Of a stretch of 64,000 nt of DNA, positions 14,281-26,811 are shown piece by piece (the stretch's first letter is position 1; each line of letters begins with the position of its first letter). Below the pieces are notes generated by a model that saw nothing but the letters and a program-made list of their open reading frames with translations, ran no database searches and was not told where the DNA came from. The DNA comes from Deinococcus sp. YIM 134068 (GTDB lineage: Bacteria > Deinococcota > Deinococci > Deinococcales > Deinococcaceae): the NCBI RefSeq assembly GCF_036543075.1, contig NZ_JAZHPF010000007.1, positions 62,001 to 126,000 on the forward strand. Direction: 5' to 3'. The position numbers and the translations under genes are program-made.

Positions 14281-15681
14281 CTACTCCCCCACGAGCCAGA
14301 TGTAGCGGACGAGCAGCAGCGCCGCCACCCCGTACAGGATGGGGCTGACCTTGCGGCCCTGCCCACTCAGGAGCTTGATCGCGCAGTAGGAGATGACGCC
14401 GAGGCTCACGCCGTTGGCGATGGAGAAGGTCAGCGGCATGGCGATGACGGTCAGGAAGGCGGGCAGGCCCTCGCTGATGTCGTCCCAGTCCACGTGCTTG
14501 ACGCCCTCCATCATGAGCGCCCCCACCAGAATCAGGGCCGGGGCGGTGGCGGCCCCCGGAATGGCGGCGGCGAGCGGCCACAGGAACATGGCGAGGAGGA
14601 ACAGCACCCCCACCGTCACGGCGGTCAGGCCCGTGCGCCCGCCCTCGCCGATGCCCGAGGCCGACTCCACGTAGGCGGTCGTCGTGGAGGTGCCCATGAA
14701 CGCGCCGAACATGGCCGCCAGCCCGTCCATCGCGAAGAGGCGGCGGGCGCGCGGCATGTTGCCGTTCGCGTCGAGGAAGCCCGCCCGCTGCGAGAGGCCC
14801 GTCAGCGTGCCCGTCGCGTCGAAGAAGTCCACGAAGAAGAACGTGAACACCACGCTCAGCAGCCCCAGCCCCAGCGCCCCGGCGAGGTCCATCTGGCCCA
14901 CGAGCGACGCGGGCCACACGGGCGCTCCGAAGATGCCCAGGAAGGCACCGCCGAAGCCGGGGAAGGCGCGCAAGGCCCCCTCCGACCCGCCCGCGTACAC
15001 GGCGGCCCCCGTCACGATGGCGAGCGCCGTCGTCGTCAGGATGCCCCACAGGATCGCGCCCGTCACCCGCCGGGTCATCAGAACGGCGGTGATGAGCAGG
15101 CCGACGAGTGACAACCACACGGTCGGACTTCTGAGCGACCCCAGCCCCAGCAGCGTCGCCTCGTTGCTCACGACGAGTCCGGCGCTCCGCAGCCCCAGGA
15201 AGGCGAGGAACGCGCCGATGCCGCCCGTGATGGCGAACTTCAACGCGGTCGGGATGGCCTGGACGATGGCCTGCCGCGCCCCGATCACGCTCAGGACCAC
15301 GAACAGAACGCCGCTGACGAACACCGCCCCCAGCGCCGTCTGCCACGGCACGCCCAGCCCCTGTACCACCGTGAAGGCGAAAAAGGCGTTCAGGCCCATG
15401 CCCGGTGCCTGCGCGAAGGGATACTTGGCGATCAGCCCCATCACGAACGACCCGAAGGCCGCCGCGATGGCCGTCGTCATCAGGAGCTGCACGAAGGCGT
15501 TGGGGACGTTGATCGCCGCGCTCAAAACCTGCGGATTCACGAAGAGGATGTAGCTCATCGTGAGAAACGTCGTGAGGCCCGCCCGGACCTCACGCGAGAC
15601 GGTCGAGCCATGTGCGCTCAGCCCGAAGAAGCGGTCGAGACCAGAACTGGGAACGGTGCGCGTCGTGGAAGCGTCGGACAT
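14281..15681 (-). CDS. AzgA-type NCS2 purine permease (adenine/guanine/hypoxanthine)
   Basis: 466 aa integral membrane protein with 12 or more hydrophobic segments. It begins LDRFFGLSAHGSTVSREVRAGL and continues TTFLTMSYILFVNPQ, the standard opening of the AzgA/GhxP group. FAQAPGMGLNAFFAF and the late ALILVGALMMEGVKHVDW are further family signatures. It imports purine bases by proton symport. The ATG follows AAGGAG. The deaminase gene lies 88 bases downstream, probably co-transcribed. Exact base preference cannot be told from sequence. Confidence 0.9.
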   Translation of the reverse strand: MSDASTTRTVPSSGLDRFFGLSAHGSTVSREVRAGLTTFLTMSYILFVNPQVLSAAINVPNAFVQLLMTTAIAAAFGSFVMGLIAKYPFAQAPGMGLNAFFAFTVVQGLGVPWQTALGAVFVSGVLFVVLSVIGARQAIVQAIPTALKFAITGGIGAFLAFLGLRSAGLVVSNEATLLGLGSLRSPTVWLSLVGLLITAVLMTRRVTGAILWGILTTTALAIVTGAAVYAGGSEGALRAFPGFGGAFLGIFGAPVWPASLVGQMDLAGALGLGLLSVVFTFFFVDFFDATGTLTGLSQRAGFLDANGNMPRARRLFAMDGLAAMFGAFMGTSTTTAYVESASGIGEGGRTGLTAVTVGVLFLLAMFLWPLAAAIPGAATAPALILVGALMMEGVKHVDWDDISEGLPAFLTVIAMPLTFSIANGVSLGVISYCAIKLLSGQGRKVSPILYGVAALLLVRYIWLVGE

Positions 15682-15734
15682 GGGAGGACTCCTTGAGGGT
15701 GACGGCTCGGGGGGCGTTTGAAGGGCAAGCGGGG

Positions 15735-15778
15735 CTGGCCACCCCCCACCCGGCCTCCCCCGCAGGGGGGGAGGAGCT
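15735..15778 (-). repeat. GC-rich REP-like hairpin repeat (left half of pair)
   Basis: Inverted copy: CACCCCCCACCCGGCCTCC, CGCA-centred hairpin, GAGGAGCTG. It pairs with 15890-15948. Confidence 0.7.
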
Positions 15779-15889
15779 GAAAGACCACGCTGCTCGTCTT
15801 GCTATGAACGTTGGGCGACTTCACGCGCTCAGAATGGGTTCTTGGCGTTCAGACGAATGACTACGAGAAGATCACGAGTTCTCTTTTTT

Positions 15890-15948
15890 GCTCCCTCTCC
15901 CCTTGCGGGAGAGGGCTGGGGAGAGGGGTGACGAGCAACGCTCGTCCT
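15890..15948 (+). repeat. GC-rich REP-like hairpin repeat, long-tail form (right half of pair)
   Basis: Nearly identical to 9622-9681, including the terminal GACGAGCAACGCTCGTC hairpin. Confidence 0.75.
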
Positions 15949-15993
15949 TCTGCCAGACGGCAAAAACACCTCTACTGCCCGATCTGCGATTCA

Positions 15994-16043
15994 CATCAAG
16001 CGTCTTGATGGGAGAGGCCGGGTGGGGGTGAGCGGGCCTGGCT
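15994..16043 (+). repeat. diverged REP-like repeat with a replaced hairpin
   Basis: The tail GGAGAGGCCGGGTGGGGG and TGAGCGGGCCTGGC is normal, but the C/G hairpin is replaced by CATCAAG-CGT-CTTGATG, a perfect seven-base stem of unrelated sequence. Confidence 0.6.
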
Positions 16044-16081
16044 CAGAAGAAACCCTGTCCTCTACCTCCCCAGTTCTTTCG

Positions 16082-16105
16082 CAGACCGCTGACGGCTGAC
16101 CGCTC
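16082..16105. repeat. seven-base tandem array at the guanine deaminase 3' end
   Basis: On the minus strand it reads GCGGTCA, GCCGTCA, GCGGTCT. It is the inverse of 9485-9512 and ends just outside the guanine deaminase stop codon. Confidence 0.65.
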
Positions 16106-16109
16106 CCCC

Positions 16110-17435
16110 TCACGCCCTCACCCCCACCTCCGGCGCGGCGGACCGGGCGTACACCTCGTCACCGCCCACCCACACGCGGTCCACGTCCGATTGCGTGCCC
16201 AGCGTGAACAGGGCGGCCAGGGTGCGGCCCGGCCCGTCCGAGTGGCGCAGCACGGTGTCGAGGGTGCTGTCCTGCGGCGGACGGAGGTACACGGCGTCGA
16301 ACGCCTTGCCCACGGAGAAGTCCCCGGTCGTCTCCTCCAGCCCCAACGCCTCAGCGCCCGCGCGGGTCGCCAGATACAGGAGGTGGGCGGGGCTGAGCGG
16401 TTCGCCCACCTCCCCCAACAGTTGCTGCATGAAGTACGCCTGCAAGCCCTCCTTGAGCATGGAAAAGCCCGTGCCCCCGCCCACGTCGGTGCCCAGCGAG
16501 ACGTGGACGCCCGCCCGCAGGTGCCGCCGCAGCGGGAACAGGCCGCTGCCCAGCGCCGAGTTGCTGCACGGGCAGTGGGCGACCGAGCAGCGGTGTTCGG
16601 CCATCACGCCGAGTTCGCGGTCGGAGGGGTGAACGTTGTGTGCGAGGACGCCCCGGCGGGTGACGAGGCCCGCCCGCTCATAGGTGTCGAGATAGTCGCG
16701 GGCAGCGGGGAACAGGTCGCGCACGGTCCCGATCTCGCGCGGACTCTCGTTGATGTGGGAAGTGAAGCGCACGGTGGGGAACTCACGGGTCAACGTCCCG
16801 CAGGCGTCGAGCATCGCCTCGCTCGCGGAGAGCGAGAAGCGCGGCGTGACGGCGTACAGGAGGCGTCCGACCCCGTGCCAGCGTTCGATGAGGGTGCGGC
16901 CCTCGGCGTAGGCCCGCTCCGGCGTGGTGTGGAGTTCGGGGCGCAGGAGACGGTCGGAGACGACCTGCCCGGCGACGATCCGCAGGCCGGTGTCCTGTGC
17001 CCACGAGAAGAACTCCTCCATCGCGGAGGCGTAGTGACTTCCGAACACGAGCGCGGTCGTCGTACCGTTCGCGGCGAGGGCGGACAGGAACTCGTGGGCC
17101 ACGGCGCGGGCGTGGGCGCGGTCGGCCATGCGCGCCTCCTCGGGCAGGGCGTTGCGGTCCAGCCACTCCAGCAGGTGCATCCCCAGCCCGCCGATGACCC
17201 GCACCTGCGGGTAGTGGACGTGGGTGTCCACGAAGCCCGGCAGCAGCACCCCGCCGCGCAGGTCCACGACCTCGGCGCGGGGGTGGGCCGCCCGCACCTC
17301 GGCGAAGGGGCCGCAGGCGAGGATCGTCCCCTCCTCCCCCACCAGCAGGCCGCCGTCGTCCAGCGCGTGCAGGGCATCCTGTGCGGTGAAGGCGTTCTCG
17401 GGCGTGTGCATCAGGGTGGCGCGGTAGAGCCTCAT
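16110..17435 (-). CDS. guaD: guanine deaminase
   Basis: 441 aa zinc amidohydrolase (E. coli GuaD 439). It deaminates guanine to xanthine. Motifs: LLPGFVDTHVHYPQ (about residue 60-73) with two zinc His, VGGLGMHLLEWLD-type loop, FTSHINESPREIG, HNVHPSDRE, HCPCSNSALGSGLFPLRRH and LGTDVGGGTGFSML with the catalytic Asp. The start at 17435 overlaps the xdhC stop (ATGA); longer upstream reading is spurious. It feeds xanthine dehydrogenase, whose maturation gene precedes it. Confidence 0.93.
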   Translation of the reverse strand: MRLYRATLMHTPENAFTAQDALHALDDGGLLVGEEGTILACGPFAEVRAAHPRAEVVDLRGGVLLPGFVDTHVHYPQVRVIGGLGMHLLEWLDRNALPEEARMADRAHARAVAHEFLSALAANGTTTALVFGSHYASAMEEFFSWAQDTGLRIVAGQVVSDRLLRPELHTTPERAYAEGRTLIERWHGVGRLLYAVTPRFSLSASEAMLDACGTLTREFPTVRFTSHINESPREIGTVRDLFPAARDYLDTYERAGLVTRRGVLAHNVHPSDRELGVMAEHRCSVAHCPCSNSALGSGLFPLRRHLRAGVHVSLGTDVGGGTGFSMLKEGLQAYFMQQLLGEVGEPLSPAHLLYLATRAGAEALGLEETTGDFSVGKAFDAVYLRPPQDSTLDTVLRHSDGPGRTLAALFTLGTQSDVDRVWVGGDEVYARSAAPEVGVRA

Positions 17436-18271
17436 GGGGTCCTCTGGGGGATGGGAGAGGGGGCGGGTTCGGCCTCCATGACCTGCTGAAGCTGCGCGGC
17501 CACACTCAGGGCGATGACGGCGGGACTCTTGCCGCGAATGCCGGGCAGGCCGATGGGGGTGGTGATGCGCGTCAGAGCGTCCGGGGAGTGTCCGACCGCC
17601 GCCAATTGCTCGCGGAACCGCGCCCACTTGACCTTCGAGCCGATCAGCCCGACGAAGCCGAGGTCGGGGCGGCGCAATGCGGCGTCACACAGGGCGGCGT
17701 CCTCCGCGTGGTCGTGCGTCATGACGACGAGGTGCGATCCGGCGGGCAGGTCGGCGAGCGCGAGTTCGGGGATAGGCGTGTGGTGGACGTGCCGCCGCGC
17801 CGCGCCGCCCTCAAGCCCGGCCAGCCGCTCCGGTGCGAGTTGTGCCGCCCGCGAGTCGATCAGGTGCAGGTGGACGGGCAACGTGTTCAGGATGTGCGCC
17901 AGCGCGAGGCCGACGTGCCCGACCCCGAAGATGGCGAGGTGTGGGCGCACGGTGGCGAGCGGTTCGAGGAGGAGCGTCACCTCGCCGCCGCAGCACTGCC
18001 GCCCGTACTCGTTCGGGGCGCGGTCGGTCAGGCGCAGGGTGAGCAGTTCGGGGGCTGAGGCCCCGCAGGCGAGCAGGGCGCGGGCACGCTCTACGGCGGT
18101 CGCCTCCAGGTTGCCGCCGCCCACGCTGTCCCACGTCTCCGCCGTCCCGACGACCATCTTCGCCCCCGCCTCACGCGGGGCATGGCCGCGCACCGCCGCG
18201 ACGGTGACGAGGACGCCCGGCTCGCCCCGCTCAGCGAGAGTTTGAACAGCGGTCAGCCAATTGGGGGCCAT
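17432..18271 (-). CDS. xdhC: xanthine dehydrogenase accessory protein XdhC
   Basis: 279 aa. XdhC binds molybdenum cofactor, promotes its sulfuration and inserts it into XdhB. The N-terminal XdhC/CoxI domain has GSVGGGNLEA-type DSVGGGNLEATAVERA and the cofactor-binding cysteines in YGRQCCGGEVTLLLEPL. The C-terminal Rossmann domain has LAIFGVGHVGLALA and VGLIGSKVKWARFREQL. Upstream of the ATG only a weak Shine-Dalgarno is seen. It is coupled to guanine deaminase and lies downstream of xdhAB beyond a repeat island. Confidence 0.92.
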   Translation of the reverse strand: MAPNWLTAVQTLAERGEPGVLVTVAAVRGHAPREAGAKMVVGTAETWDSVGGGNLEATAVERARALLACGASAPELLTLRLTDRAPNEYGRQCCGGEVTLLLEPLATVRPHLAIFGVGHVGLALAHILNTLPVHLHLIDSRAAQLAPERLAGLEGGAARRHVHHTPIPELALADLPAGSHLVVMTHDHAEDAALCDAALRRPDLGFVGLIGSKVKWARFREQLAAVGHSPDALTRITTPIGLPGIRGKSPAVIALSVAAQLQQVMEAEPAPSPIPQRTP

Positions 18272-18324
18272 GTCAGGGAGCCGCCACTGGGGATTGGGAA
18301 GGGTTTGGCTGGCTGGCTAGTAAG

Positions 18325-18382
18325 AGGGCAAGCTTCGCTTGCCACCCCCCTCCCAACCTCCCCCACAAGGGGGGAGGAGCGA
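18325..18382 (-). repeat. GC-rich REP-like hairpin repeat (left half of pair)
   Basis: Inverted copy, preceded by its own small hairpin GGCAAGCTTCGCTTGCC. The core is ACAA-centred. It pairs with 18453-18502. Confidence 0.7.
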
Positions 18383-18452
18383 AAAGCCCGAGTCGTTGGT
18401 CAAAGTTAGCTGCAACGTCTGACTTCTGAACCAGCCTCTCAGCTTGCTTTTT

Positions 18453-18502
18453 GCTCCTCCCCCTTGAGGGGGGAGGCCGGGAGGGGGTGAACGAGCCTGG
18501 CC
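18453..18502 (+). repeat. GC-rich REP-like hairpin repeat (right half of pair)
   Basis: Direct copy: CTCCTCCCCCTTGAGGGG core followed by GGAGGCCGGGAGGGGGTGAA and CGAGCCTGGCC, just downstream of xdhB. Confidence 0.75.
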
Positions 18503-18535
18503 CCCCGAAAGACGAAGTGTTCGTCCAATCTTTCA

Positions 18536-22326
<3,791 letters not shown>

Positions 22327-22399
22327 CGTCGCTCCTTTCGTGGAGGGGGAAAACCAAAAAGGCGAGCCGACTCATGCCTGCCACACGCCGACCCGTGGG

Positions 22400-22459
<60 letters not shown>

Positions 22460-22555
22460 AGGTTGTGGGTGAAGGGTACTCCGACGCGCGGAGGGGAACA
22501 AGGGTGGGGGTAGACAGCGGGGAGGATGGAGAGGGAGTTGACGAGTTGGTTTTCA

Positions 22556-22611
22556 GGGTTGCCAGGCCCACTTCACCCCCTCCCGGCCTCCCCCCTCAAG
22601 GGGGAGGAGCT
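22556..22611 (-). repeat. GC-rich REP-like hairpin repeat (left half of pair)
   Basis: Inverted copy: GCCAGGCCCACTTCACCCCC, TCCCGGCCTCC, TCAA-centred hairpin and GAGGAGC. Confidence 0.75.
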
Positions 22612-22641
22612 AAGAAGCGAAAGCTCAAGCTTTGGCTCTGT

Positions 22642-22684
22642 TTCTCCCTCCCTCCTTGTTGGGGAGGGCCGGGGAGGGGGGAAA
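22642..22684 (+). repeat. GC-rich REP-like hairpin repeat (right half of pair)
   Basis: Direct copy, CTCCCTCCCTCCTTGTTGGG core and GAGGGCCGGGGAGGGGGGAA tail, 31 bp after the inverted copy. Confidence 0.7.
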
Positions 22685-22713
22685 CGTGGACAGCAGACCC
22701 CGGCACATCCCCC

Positions 22714-23073
22714 TCAGCTCCCCCGGTAAGTGCTGTACGACCATGGCGTCATCACCAGCGGGACGTGGTAGTGCCCCGAGGCGTCGCTCACGGTGAAGCG
22801 CAGGGTCACGAGGTCGAGGAAGGGGACGGCGGGTGCGGCCTCGAAGCCCTCGAAGTAGGGGGCAACGTGGAAGGTCAGCTCGAAGGTGCCGGGCGTCAGG
22901 CTACCGCGTTCGATCAGGGGGGCGTCGGTCCGCCCGTCCGCGTTCGTCACGGCCCCCGCGACCCGGCGGCGTTCCCCGCCCTCCACCGCGAACAGTTCCA
23001 CCCGCACCCCGGCGGCGGGACGGCCCCGCGCCGTGTCGAGGACGTGGGTGGTGAGGCCCGCGTGTCCCGCCAT
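22714..23073 (-). CDS. uraH: 5-hydroxyisourate hydrolase
   Basis: 119 aa, transthyretin-like. It hydrolyses 5-hydroxyisourate, the uricase product, to OHCU. It has the N-terminal LTTHVLDTARGRPAAGV, the middle TNADGRTDAPL, and the C-terminal YHVPLVMTPWSYSTYRGS with the diagnostic YRGS end. The Shine-Dalgarno GGAG eight bases before the ATG lies within a 17-bp duplicate of the uricase 3' end, across a 140-bp insertion. Last gene of the urate operon. Confidence 0.95.
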   Translation of the reverse strand: MAGHAGLTTHVLDTARGRPAAGVRVELFAVEGGERRRVAGAVTNADGRTDAPLIERGSLTPGTFELTFHVAPYFEGFEAAPAVPFLDLVTLRFTVSDASGHYHVPLVMTPWSYSTYRGS

Positions 23074-23225
23074 CAGGCCCGCTCCGGAAACGTTCGCGTC
23101 CCCTGGCGAACGTTTCCCGACCGGAGGGAGAAGGAGAAAGCGCGGGTTCCGTGGAGTGCAGAACCTTCCGGTGCCCCCCCGGAAGGGACGGAACGGAGCG
23201 GAATCCGCGCCATCAGGCCCGCTCC
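23069..23225. repeat. 140-bp insertion bounded by a 17-bp direct repeat
   Basis: The 17-mer GCCATCAGGCCCGCTCC occurs at 23069-23085 (uraH start side) and again at 23209-23225 (uricase end side). Between them are a perfect 12-bp hairpin (GGAAACGTTCGC at 23086-23097 with its complement at 23106-23117) and a second 8-bp one (CCTTCCGG at 23164-23171, complement 23179-23186). The duplicated piece contains the uricase stop overlapping the uraH ATG as TGATG in one frame, so the genes were probably directly coupled before the insertion. Confidence 0.7.
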
Positions 23226-24099
23226 ACCCAGCCCTCCATCAGGCCGTAGGGTTCGGGGTCCACGTGGAAGATTTCGTTGTTGTTCTCCAGCCCGAAGCGT
23301 TCGAGGTTGTACTTCAGGTGATGCTTGTTGGGCATCTGGAACCAGATTCGCGAAATCTCCGGGCAGCGCGTCAGCACGGCCTGACCCAGCAGGTAGAGCG
23401 TGTTCTGGAGGCTCGGCGAGTAGTGGTCGGTGAACGTCTCCTGAATCTGGGTGTAGGCCCGAGTCCACACGTCGTCGTAGTCCACGTCGCCGGGGTTGTA
23501 CTCCCACTTGGCCGTGACGAAGGTCGCCATCACGCGGTCATGCGTCTCCGGGAGGGTGGTGAAGCGTTCGTTCAGGAGGTAGCCGGCCCAGCCGCTCTGG
23601 GTCGTCTTGAGGACGTACAGCTCCTCGATGCCCGACGTGACCTTGAAGCTCTGGCCGTCGCCCTCCACGCGGGCGGTGCGCTTCGGCATCAGCCGGACGA
23701 AGGCGTGGTCGTGGCCCTCGCCGCCCACCTGCACGCGGTCCCAGAGGTGTTCGGTGAACTCCGCGAAGGCTCCCGTCACCTTCGGCCCAGTCTTCACGAA
23801 GTGGGCGACGAGTTCCTTCCCGAACTCCTCCGGGCTGCCCGCGAAGCCCTCCTTCGCCAGCCCGTAGATCGTGTTGCGTACCGTGTCCGTGGCGACGAGA
23901 TCGGTGTTGTCGCCGTCCACGTGCGCGGCGTCGAAGTCGCCCGTCATGGCGACGCGCACCCGAAGCTCCCGGACGCGGTGGCGCGGCGTGTCGCGGAAGA
24001 CCTTGAAGAGGTTGACCTCGGCCTTGCCGTAGTTGTTCTCGCCGAGGCGGACCCTGACCTGTGTGGGGGCGTCCTGGGTCTGAGTGTTCTGTGTCTGCG

Positions 24100-24103
<4 letters not shown>
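23213..24103 (-). CDS. uricase (urate oxidase)
   Basis: 296 aa, the usual length of cofactor-free uricase. It oxidises urate to 5-hydroxyisourate, releasing hydrogen peroxide. Marks: ENNYGKAEVNLFKVFRD with the catalytic Lys, NTDLVATDTVRNTIYGLA with the catalytic Thr, YSPSLQNTLYLLGQAVL, and MPNKHHLKYNLERFG with the active-site His. It overlaps the OHCU decarboxylase stop (ATGA). In D. radiodurans the uricase gene is repressed by HucR from a divergent operator; the same control is visible at the head of this operon. Confidence 0.96.
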
Positions 24104-24641
<538 letters not shown>

Positions 24642-24645
<4 letters not shown>

Positions 24646-26018
24646 TGGAGATCACCGACTTCGGGGGCGTGGGCGGCGGTGTCGGCGGTGGAGGAGAGCT
24701 GTGCGCGGTCACTCCCGACGATGTGGAAGAGGATGTTGAGCAGGATGGCGGCGATGGCCCCGGCGGTGATGCCGCTCTCCAGGAAGAGGCCCGCCCAGTC
24801 CGGCAGCTTCTCGTACAGGGTGGGCACGGTGGAGGGAATCACGCCGAGCGCGATGCTCACCGCCACGATGGTCAGGTTGCGGGTGTCGGCCATGTTCACG
24901 CGGGCGAGCGTCTGGATGCCCGCCGCCGCCACCGTCCCGAAGAGCACCAGCCCGGCCCCGCCCAGCACCGGCAGGGGAATGGACGCCACGAGCGCCCCCA
25001 GCTTGGGAAAGAAGCCCAGCAGCATCAGGATCACGCCCGCCGCCGCCACCACGAAGCGGCTCTTGATGCCCGTGAAGCGCACCAGACCGACGTTCTGCGC
25101 GAAGGCCGTGAAGGGAAAGACGTTGAAGATGCCGCCGAGCGCGGTGGACAGGCCGTCGGCCCGCAGGCCCGCCGTCACGTCGTCGGCGCTGACGGGCTTC
25201 TCCACGATCTCCCCGATGGCGAGCAGGTCGGCGGTCGTCTCCACCATCACCACGAGCATCACCAGGATCATGGACAGGATGGGAATGAGCGCGAAGGTGG
25301 GAAAGCCGAAGAAGAAGGGCGGCGTGAAGCCCACGAGGGCGGCGGTGCCCACCGTGCCGAAGGACGCCTGCCCGAAGATCGCCGCGACCACCGTCCCGAA
25401 CACGAGGCCCAGCAGCACGGCGACCCGGCTCCAGAACCCCCGCGCGAAGCGGGTCACGAGCAGCACGAACAGCATGGTCAGCGCGGCCAGCCCCAGATTC
25501 GCCGGGGCACCGAAGGTCTCGGCGGCGGGGTTGCCCCCTCCCGCCCAGCGGATCGCCACGGGCATCAGCGAGATGCCGATGAGGGTGATGACCGTTCCCG
25601 CGACCACGGGCGGAAAGAAGCGCAGCAGCCGCGAGAAGTACGGCGCGAGCAGCACCGTGAACAGGCCCGCCACGATCACCGCCCCGTAGATGCCCGGCAG
25701 GCCATAGTCCCGCCCGATCAGGATCATGCTCGCCAGCGCCGCGAAGGTCGTTCCCTGCACGATGGGCAGCTTGGCCCCGAAGCCGGGAAACCCGAGGGTC
25801 TGGATCAGGGTGGCGACCCCGCACATGAAGAAGCTCGCGTTGACGATCCTCACCACCTGATCGGGCGGAAGGTTGATGGCGCTCGCCAGCACGAGCGGCA
25901 CGGCGATGATGCCCGCGTACATGCTCAGGACGTGTTGCAGCCCGAAGGCGACCATGCGCCCGGTGGGTGGCACCTCGTCGACGGGGTGGACGGACGGAAC
26001 CGGTGCTGCTCGCGTCAT
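24642..26018 (-). CDS. NCS2 urate/xanthine permease
   Basis: 458 aa with 12 or more transmembrane segments. It opens GRMVAFGLQHVLSMYAGIIAVPL and has PIVQGTTFAA and METTADLLAIGEIV, signatures of the xanthine/uric-acid branch of NCS2, distinct from the AzgA-type permease in this window. Proton-coupled urate or xanthine import is the likely role because uraD, uricase and uraH follow with overlapping ends. The ATG at 26018 has AGGGAGG upstream; the more distant start is unsupported. First gene of the HucR-controlled operon. Confidence 0.92.
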
Positions 26019-26102
26019 ACGAACCTCCCTATGGGTGGGGGTGGACGTGGGTGGAGCATACGCCCGGAGAGACAGCTGATTGGGGACCACCGGCAGGCCA
26101 AC

Positions 26103-26120
26103 TACTTAGATGTCTATCTA
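26103..26120. promoter_or_regulatory. HucR operator (hucO-type site)
   Basis: TACTTAGATGTCTATCTA, a pseudo-palindrome with TAGAT and ATCTA arms four bases apart. It matches the HucR site known from D. radiodurans, placed in the shared promoter zone 85 bp upstream of the permease-uricase operon and 134 bp upstream of hucR. The surrounding 120 bp is the most AT-rich unique DNA of this part. Confidence 0.82.
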
Positions 26121-26169
26121 TGGTGTGAAGTGATGGTAAAGGTCAGGGAACGATCTGTCAAGCAGTGAA

Positions 26170-26214
26170 GTTGATTTTTGCTCTGTGAAATCAACTCCGC
26201 CATGTGACACAGAG
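26170..26214. promoter_or_regulatory. two interlocking inverted repeats upstream of hucR
   Basis: GTTGATTT (26170-26177) and AAATCAAC (26188-26195) form a perfect 8-bp inverted repeat with ten bases between. CTCTGTG (26181-26187) and CACAGAG (26208-26214) form a second one that overlaps it. Both lie just before the hucR start and do not resemble the HucR site, so a second regulator or an RNA switch between two hairpins is possible. Confidence 0.45.
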
Positions 26215-26253
26215 AAGCGCGTGCTACGCTCTGTCTGCTCCCAAGCGCAATCT

Positions 26254-26811
26254 ATGTCTCCTGCCCAGACCCCCGACCTCCTCGAACGTATCCATCAGGA
26301 CTGGACGCAGACCCGCCCGGAGGTCGATCCAGGGCCGATGCTTACCGTGCTGCTGCTGGACCGCCTGCACGCGGCGCTGACGCGGCAGATCGAGCGCACC
26401 TACGCGGAGACGGGCCTCAACCCCGCCGGATGGGACCTGCTCCTCACCCTGTACCGCTCGGCCCCGCCGGAGGGCCTGACGCCGACGGAGTTGAGCGGCC
26501 TCGCCGCCATCACCGGCCCCTCCATGACGAACCGGGTGGATCGGCTGCTGTCGCGTGGCCTCGTTGAGCGGCGGGTCAGCGAGTCCGACCGCCGCTCCGT
26601 GCGGGTACGCCTGACGCCGGAGGGGCGGTCGCTCGTTGAGCGGTTGTTGCCCGAACACCTCGCTAACGCGGAGCGCATCCTGTCGGCCCTGGACCCGGCG
26701 GAGACCCGCACCCTCGAACGCCTCGCCCGCCGCCTGCTGACGGGCTTGGAGGCCTCGGGTCAGCCCTCGCCGGAGGAGGACGCCGCCAGCGCCAGCGTCC
26801 GCACCCGGTAG
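26254..26811 (+). CDS. hucR: HucR, urate-responsive MarR-family repressor
   Basis: 185 aa. Winged-helix MarR protein that closely follows D. radiodurans HucR: PMLTVLLLDRLHAALTRQIE, then ERTYAETGLNPAGWDLLLTL and YRSAPPEGLTPTELSGLAAI. The four residues reported to bind urate in HucR (Trp20, Asp73, Arg106, Arg118) correspond to Trp17, Asp61, Arg94 and Arg106 here. The wing lies around ERRVSESDRRSVRVRL. The ATG at 26254 is chosen over an upstream in-frame GTG (26185), which lies inside an inverted repeat. The last 52 bases overlap the 3' end of the opposite-strand mannosidase gene. Expected role: derepress the urate operon when urate rises. Confidence 0.93.
   Translation: MSPAQTPDLLERIHQDWTQTRPEVDPGPMLTVLLLDRLHAALTRQIERTYAETGLNPAGWDLLLTLYRSAPPEGLTPTELSGLAAITGPSMTNRVDRLLSRGLVERRVSESDRRSVRVRLTPEGRSLVERLLPEHLANAERILSALDPAETRTLERLARRLLTGLEASGQPSPEEDAASASVRTR

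Larger units (their letters stand above)
15682..16109. other. 428-bp repeat-filled gap between the purine permease and guanine deaminase genes
   Basis: Almost wholly made of repeats: an inverted REP-like copy (15735-15778), a long-tail direct copy (15890-15948), a diverged direct copy (15994-16043) and a seven-base array (16082-16105). The stretch 15790-15885 holds no gene or clear promoter beyond the AAGGAG of the permease gene. Confidence 0.6.

Noticed and set aside
26185..26253. In-frame GTG start 23 codons upstream of hucR
   Set aside because: It lies inside the GTTGATTT/AAATCAAC inverted repeat, has no ribosome site, and the extra residues are not part of HucR as known.
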